DNA of 64,000 bases from DATNPX01 sp036702975. GTDB taxonomy: Bacteria > Cyanobacteriota > Vampirovibrionia > Obscuribacterales > Obscuribacteraceae. Positions 60,608 to 64,000 of this stretch are shown here, piece after piece. How positions within the stretch are numbered: the stretch's first letter is position 1; each line of letters opens with the position of its first letter. The position numbers were made by a program, and so were the translations under genes. The DNA is taken from contig DATNPX010000016.1 of NCBI GenBank assembly GCA_036702975.1, positions 124,001 to 188,000 on the forward strand, read 5' to 3'. The notes below the pieces were generated by a model that saw nothing but the letters and a program-made list of their open reading frames with translations, did not search any database and was not told the origin of the DNA.

Positions 60608-61390
60608 TCAATCCTGCACTTCAGTGCGACCGTATAGCGCCTTAGCTTGCGACAAGTTGCCATTCATTACCCACATCTGAGAACCGAAGTCAAAGTGCCA
60701 CCACTCGTAGGGATAGTTGGCGAATCCAACAGCAATCATCGAATGATAAAGCAAGCGACGGTTACGGCGAGCTTCGATGCCGCTTTGCGATGTCAGCTCA
60801 AAAGACTCAAAGTGAGTCGTGTACGAAATGGAGTCGGCGTCATCGAAAATGCTACCCATGAACAATTCTTGTTTGTCGTACAGCGAACGCAAAGTAAGGT
60901 CTATGGCACCACCAGTCGAGTGCACGGGCCATGTTCTGTAATCATCCGCGCGGTAGTTCGTCGGATTTGAGCAAAATTGCGCGGCGAAACGTTGCATGTC
61001 TTCCAACGAGGCCTCAGGAAGCTGCTGCCGGGCTTGCTCCATAAAGTGCTCCCAGAGCTCAACTTGAAGAGAGATTGGGCGAAATCCATCCAGCGCCAAA
61101 ACCTCAACACCGTAGCGAACGAGAATGTTGTTAGCCTGCACCAGTTTTTGGGCGACCGTGTCTCGCAGGTAAACGGTCTCCAACGCCTCTGCAAAAGCGC
61201 GGTAATAGGGCGCATAAGGTCTCGAATACATCGACTTGCAAGCGATACCATACTCCTGCACATCGACCAGCGGCTCTTTGTTCGCCGGTCCAGCCAGATC
61301 TATCTCGATATTGTGGTAATCGGCCGCCGTCTTCGCCTTCGACCGCTCAGGAATTGGTAATTCTCTAAGGTCTTCTTTAATAGTTGACAT
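60608..61390 (-). CDS. VanX-like D-Ala-D-Ala dipeptidase (peptidase M15D)
   Basis: About 260 residues. Zinc peptidase of the VanX type: Arg in LDGFRPI (about 104), zinc His and Asp in HSTGGAID (about 157 and 164) and the catalytic Glu plus last zinc His in EWWHF (about 229 and 232). VanX cleaves D-Ala-D-Ala; chromosomal relatives outside van clusters are thought to recycle or limit peptidoglycan dipeptide. No vanA, vanH or vanRS genes are near, so glycopeptide resistance is not indicated. No signal peptide is seen. ATG 61390 has GAGAGG a few bases upstream. Confidence 0.85.
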   Translation of the reverse strand: MSTIKEDLRELPIPERSKAKTAADYHNIEIDLAGPANKEPLVDVQEYGIACKSMYSRPYAPYYRAFAEALETVYLRDTVAQKLVQANNILVRYGVEVLALDGFRPISLQVELWEHFMEQARQQLPEASLEDMQRFAAQFCSNPTNYRADDYRTWPVHSTGGAIDLTLRSLYDKQELFMGSIFDDADSISYTTHFESFELTSQSGIEARRNRRLLYHSMIAVGFANYPYEWWHFDFGSQMWVMNGNLSQAKALYGRTEVQD

Positions 61391-61588
61391 GAAGCCTCTC
61401 GTATTTAGTCTCGCCGATTCCCAGTAGCCGGCACCCAGTACAATGAATCGCACAGATACGGAAATGATCCGTTGCTCTTAACATTTGCAGCACTCTCATT
61501 GATCGGTGCGAGTATACATGTTAACCTGCCGGAAAGGTTGTTACTCGCGTGCGCAACCACCAACAAATACTCTCAATCTGAGTTGCCA

Positions 61589-61624
61589 GTGTTTCAAATC
61601 CATCACCATAATCATCATTTTTAG
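61589..61624 (+). CDS. hisL: Histidine-rich leader peptide (hisL-like)
   Basis: An 11-codon frame from GTG 61589, ending with TAG 61622-61624. It reads MFQIHHHNHHF: five His codons out of six consecutive positions (CAT CAC CAT AAT CAT CAT, 61601-61618). GAG lies 6 bases before the GTG. The frame is open further upstream (TTG 61583 and others), so the exact start is uncertain, but the His run just before a stop and a downstream terminator in front of hisG is the hisL arrangement. Ribosome stalling at the His codons when His-tRNA is low would favour read-through. Confidence 0.8.
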   Translation: MFQIHHHNHHF

Positions 61625-61676
61625 GAGCGGCCGTTACAGAAAACTTACGACCTTAGTTTAAGTCACATCTGTCACG

Positions 61677-61704
61677 AGCCCGCCCGAACAGCGGGCTTTT
61701 TTTT
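61677..61704 (+). terminator. Attenuator terminator before hisG
   Basis: AGCCCGC (61677-61683) pairs with GCGGGCT (61691-61697) around a 7-base loop, followed by a run of eight T (61697-61704). It lies between the leader ORF and hisG. Upstream, GTTACAGA and TCTGTCAC (ending 61675) can also pair, giving alternative stems. Confidence 0.85.
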
Positions 61705-61726
61705 GAACAATTACTCGAGGAATAAC

Positions 61727-62653
61727 ATGATCGTCGAAAGCAAAGAACAAGATCTTCAGACAAAAACTTCAGAAAACGGCTGCAGTGACAAGTTGAAGAT
61801 AACGGTACCAACCGGACGTATTCAGGAGAAAGCGCTGAAGCTCCTAAATCAAATTGGTATCGAGTTTCGCGCCACAAACCGTTCGTATCGTCCAAGCTCT
61901 TCAGACGACATGTTGGAAGCGAAGTTTTTGAAAGCTCAAAACATACCCGGTCTGGTGGCGCTGGGACGTCACGACTGCGGCTTCACAGGCTACGACTGGA
62001 TCGTCGAACAGGAAGCCGATATCATCGAACTCCTCGATTTGAAACTTGATCCGGTGCGCATCATAGTTGCCGTGCCCGAAGAGCTCGCCGAAAATTTCGA
62101 GAAGCGAAAAAATGACAAAAACCGCCCGCTGGTTGTAGCCTCAGAGTATCAAAGACTGTCTGCCGAATACATCAAACGCGCCGGTCTCAATGCCGTGTAC
62201 ATAAGAGCCTTTGGCGCAACGGAAGCACTTCCACCCGAGGATGCTGATATTATCGTTGACAACACTGCAACCGGCACGACGCTGAAAGCAAACCGGTTGG
62301 TAATCGTCGAAGAGATTATGCGGTCTACGACTCGTTTCATATGCAACAAAAAAGCATATGAGAATCCGGTCAAGCGCCAGAAATTAGATGAAATGACGAT
62401 GCTCATGAAGAGCAGCCTGATGGCACGTGAAAAGGTTCTCCTCGAGATGAACGTTTCCAAAGAGGACTTCGCTAAGGTCGTTGCAGATTTACCCTGTATG
62501 AAATCTCCTACAGTATCTCAACTCCACAACGAAGAGGGTTTTGCCATCAAGGTCGCCGTGCCGTCCAAAGAAGTGCCACTTCTCATACCCAGACTCGTAG
62601 CTCTGGGAGCGCGAGACATTCTTGAATACAGACTCGAGAAAATTGTCGGTTGA
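61727..62653 (+). CDS. hisG: ATP phosphoribosyltransferase, long form
   Basis: About 308 residues. First step of histidine synthesis: ATP + PRPP to phosphoribosyl-ATP. The N-terminal catalytic core starts LKITVPTGRIQEKALKLL and includes ALGRHDCGFTGYDWIVE and the PRPP loop VDNTATGTTLKANRL. The C-terminal ACT-like regulatory domain (from about 230; SPTVSQLHNEEGFAIKVAV) indicates the hexameric, histidine-inhibited long form, which does not need HisZ. ATG 61727 has GAGGA 6 bases upstream. First structural gene after the attenuator. Confidence 0.94.
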   Translation: MIVESKEQDLQTKTSENGCSDKLKITVPTGRIQEKALKLLNQIGIEFRATNRSYRPSSSDDMLEAKFLKAQNIPGLVALGRHDCGFTGYDWIVEQEADIIELLDLKLDPVRIIVAVPEELAENFEKRKNDKNRPLVVASEYQRLSAEYIKRAGLNAVYIRAFGATEALPPEDADIIVDNTATGTTLKANRLVIVEEIMRSTTRFICNKKAYENPVKRQKLDEMTMLMKSSLMAREKVLLEMNVSKEDFAKVVADLPCMKSPTVSQLHNEEGFAIKVAVPSKEVPLLIPRLVALGARDILEYRLEKIVG

Positions 62654-62662
62654 GGTTGAACG

Positions 62663-63373
62663 ATGAGCGATGAGTCGAAACGGGCAATTAACGCAACAGC
62701 CGCTACTAACGACGCAGCAAAACAAGTGCAGCAGGCCGCAGGCGAAGCCAATGGAGTCCGGGTAAAACATGCGGTCGAATTAGTCGACGTCGGTGGTGGC
62801 AACATTGGCAGCGTGATCCGATTTCTGGAGCGGCTCGACGTGCCATTTCGGCAAGCTCGCCAGGCGAGTGAGATTACCGGTACAGTGCCGCTCATTCTTC
62901 CAGGTGTCGGCAGCTTTGGTGCAGTCATGCAACACTTACGAAAGAATAATTTGGCCGACCCCATAGTCGAACTAGTTCGCAAAGGAACTCCATTTCTGGG
63001 AGTCTGTGTCGGAATGCAGATCCTATTTGAAGGAAGTGCCGAGTCGCCGAATGATCCCGGACTGGCGCTGCTCAAGGGGCGCGTAGTCAAATTCACCAGG
63101 GGCAAAGTGCCGCAAATTGGGTGGAACCTGATCACTCCGCGCCCGTCAATGCACAGCCTTTTTCCAAACGAAGAGTTCGTGTATTTTGTCAACTCATATT
63201 TTGCACGCCCGGAAGATGACGATGTTGTCAGCTTTACTGCTGAATATGAAGAGACCTTTTGTGCTGCCGTTCACACAAAAAATATCACCGCATTTCAATT
63301 CCACCCCGAGAAAAGCGGAAAAGCAGGAGAGCGTCTGATTTCGGCTTGGCTAAAGGAGGTCGGCGTCAGGTGA
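62663..63373 (+). CDS. hisH: Imidazole glycerol phosphate synthase, glutaminase subunit
   Basis: 236 residues. Releases ammonia from Gln for HisF. The class I glutamine amidotransferase triad is visible: Cys at about 115 in GVCVGMQ, and His and Glu in FQFHPEKSG (about 214 and 216). GVGSFGAV is the oxyanion region. The first 35 residues are a low-complexity extension absent from typical HisH (about 200 residues). It starts 9 bases after hisG and its stop overlaps hisF (GTGA). Confidence 0.93.
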   Translation: MSDESKRAINATAATNDAAKQVQQAAGEANGVRVKHAVELVDVGGGNIGSVIRFLERLDVPFRQARQASEITGTVPLILPGVGSFGAVMQHLRKNNLADPIVELVRKGTPFLGVCVGMQILFEGSAESPNDPGLALLKGRVVKFTRGKVPQIGWNLITPRPSMHSLFPNEEFVYFVNSYFARPEDDDVVSFTAEYEETFCAAVHTKNITAFQFHPEKSGKAGERLISAWLKEVGVR

Positions 63374-64000
63374 AAAACGGACTTTGCAGACGCATAATTC
63401 CCTGCCTTGATGTCGCGAACGGACGCACCGTCAAAGGTATCAAATTCACTGAGATTCGTGATGCAGGCGACCCGGTTGAACTGGGACTACTGTACCAGGA
63501 GCAGGGCGCAGACGAACTCGTCTTCCTCGACATAACAGCTTCCCATGAAGAGCGCAAAACCACACTCGATTTAGTCAATCGGGTGGCGGCAAAACTTTCC
63601 ATTCCCTTCACTGTTGGTGGTGGCATATCAACATTGGCGGATGTGCTAACGCTGCTACAAGCAGGAGCTGACAAAGTTTCGGTGAATACATCAGCTGTAC
63701 TGCGTCCAGAATTGATAAGCGAGATAGCGGAAACATGTGGCTCCCAATGTTGTGTTCTGGCAATTGACGCGAAGCGGTCTGAGACCGAAGACCAATGGGA
63801 TGTCCTCACGCATGGAGGGCGAAAGAATACTGGCATGAGCGCACTCGAGTGGGGGAAGAAGGCCGTCGCCCTGGGGGCCGGAGAGATCTTGCTGACATCC
63901 TGGGACAAAGATGGAACGCGCTCAGGTTTCGATCTAGCTCTGTGCCGGGTCTTCTCAGAAACTCTATCGGTACCTATCATCGCATCTGGTGGCGCAAAGG
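63370..64000 (+). CDS. hisF: Imidazole glycerol phosphate synthase, cyclase subunit (partial, runs off right edge)
   Basis: 210 residues visible of about 255. A (beta/alpha)8 barrel that closes the imidazole ring and releases AICAR. Catalytic Asp residues are in CLDVANGR (about 14) and LAIDAKR (about 133). Phosphate-binding loops TVGGGIS and the LTSWDKDGTRSGFD segment also match. GTG 63370 overlaps the hisH stop (GTGA), so HisH and HisF are translationally coupled, as expected for a heterodimer. The rest of the operon would be to the right. Confidence 0.95.
   Translation, partial: MKNGLCRRIIPCLDVANGRTVKGIKFTEIRDAGDPVELGLLYQEQGADELVFLDITASHEERKTTLDLVNRVAAKLSIPFTVGGGISTLADVLTLLQAGADKVSVNTSAVLRPELISEIAETCGSQCCVLAIDAKRSETEDQWDVLTHGGRKNTGMSALEWGKKAVALGAGEILLTSWDKDGTRSGFDLALCRVFSETLSVPIIASGGAK

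Larger units (their letters stand above)
61391..61726. other. 336-base his operon leader
   Basis: Contains a His-rich leader ORF (61589-61624), pairing segments and the terminator at 61677-61704. TATACA at 61513-61518 could be a -10, but no good -35 is seen. No T-box sequence (AGGGTGGNACCGCG type) found. Confidence 0.7.

Noticed and set aside
60608..61390. Vancomycin-resistance cluster
   Set aside because: Only a VanX-like gene is present; no vanA/vanH or sensor genes adjoin it.
61454..61726. T-box riboswitch before hisG
   Set aside because: No AGGGTGGNACCGCG-type sequence; the His-rich leader peptide explains the terminator better.

Overview
The window (64 kb, roughly half G+C) reads as chromosomal DNA of a diderm bacterium. 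It encodes a TonB-dependent outer-membrane receptor and many proteins with N-terminal signal peptides. A DUF3386-type protein (a family I know mainly from cyanobacteria), glutaminyl-tRNA synthetase, class Ia ribonucleotide reductase and numerous alanine/proline- or glycine-rich exported proteins of unknown function fit a non-photosynthetic relative of Cyanobacteria (Vampirovibrionia/Melainabacteria, Obscuribacterales-like). This placement is inference. No photosynthesis, phage, IS or CRISPR genes were seen.

Layout. 1-1009: start of a xanthine dehydrogenase small subunit (minus). 1.1-6.9 kb: exported repeat or low-complexity proteins and a DUF3142 protein. 6.9-8.9 kb: tRNA-Gln(CUG), a class V aminotransferase and a Tag-like glycosylase. 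8.9-18.9 kb: exported unknowns, a YbaK-type deacylase, a RidA-like protein, a pentapeptide protein, a YcaQ/AlkX-type protein and a GT87 membrane glycosyltransferase. 18.9-24.6 kb: glnS, YiaAB, DUF3386, an MFS carrier and a TPR protein. 24.7-28.3 kb: a katG with a signal peptide and a divergent DUF1152 gene sharing a region with a PerR/Fur-like palindrome.

28.5-34.1 kb: promoter, cobalamin riboswitch, intrinsic terminator, a small leader ORF, metE, nrdA, nrdB. The B12-independent methionine synthase and an oxygen-dependent ribonucleotide reductase appear to sit under one B12 switch. 34.1-42.2 kb: beta-carbonic anhydrase divergent from an ArsR-type regulator, a HAD phosphatase/class III aminotransferase pair, a zinc-ribbon protein with an elaborate leader, and a CsoR-type regulator. 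40.7-45.9 kb: a TonB-dependent receptor flanked by two TonB-C-like proteins, with two Fur-family-like operators in the divergent intergenic region.

47.1-54.8 kb: a tightly coupled six-gene hydrogenase-4/complex-I-like operon whose large subunit lacks the Ni-Fe cysteine ligands, so it is probably an energy-converting-hydrogenase-related (Ehr) complex. 55.4-58.4 kb: an OmpR/EnvZ-type two-component system with a TIG-domain protein; a perfect tandem 10-bp repeat at 11-bp spacing lies just upstream of the regulator. 58.4-61.4 kb: YchJ-like, repeat-containing and VanX-like proteins. 61.5-64 kb: hisG-hisH-hisF, preceded by what looks like a classical histidine attenuator: a short ORF with five His codons among six, then an intrinsic terminator.

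The strongest less-ordinary signals are the his leader, the B12 switch over metE-nrdAB, the Ni-Fe-less Hyf-like complex and several direct or inverted repeat operators.
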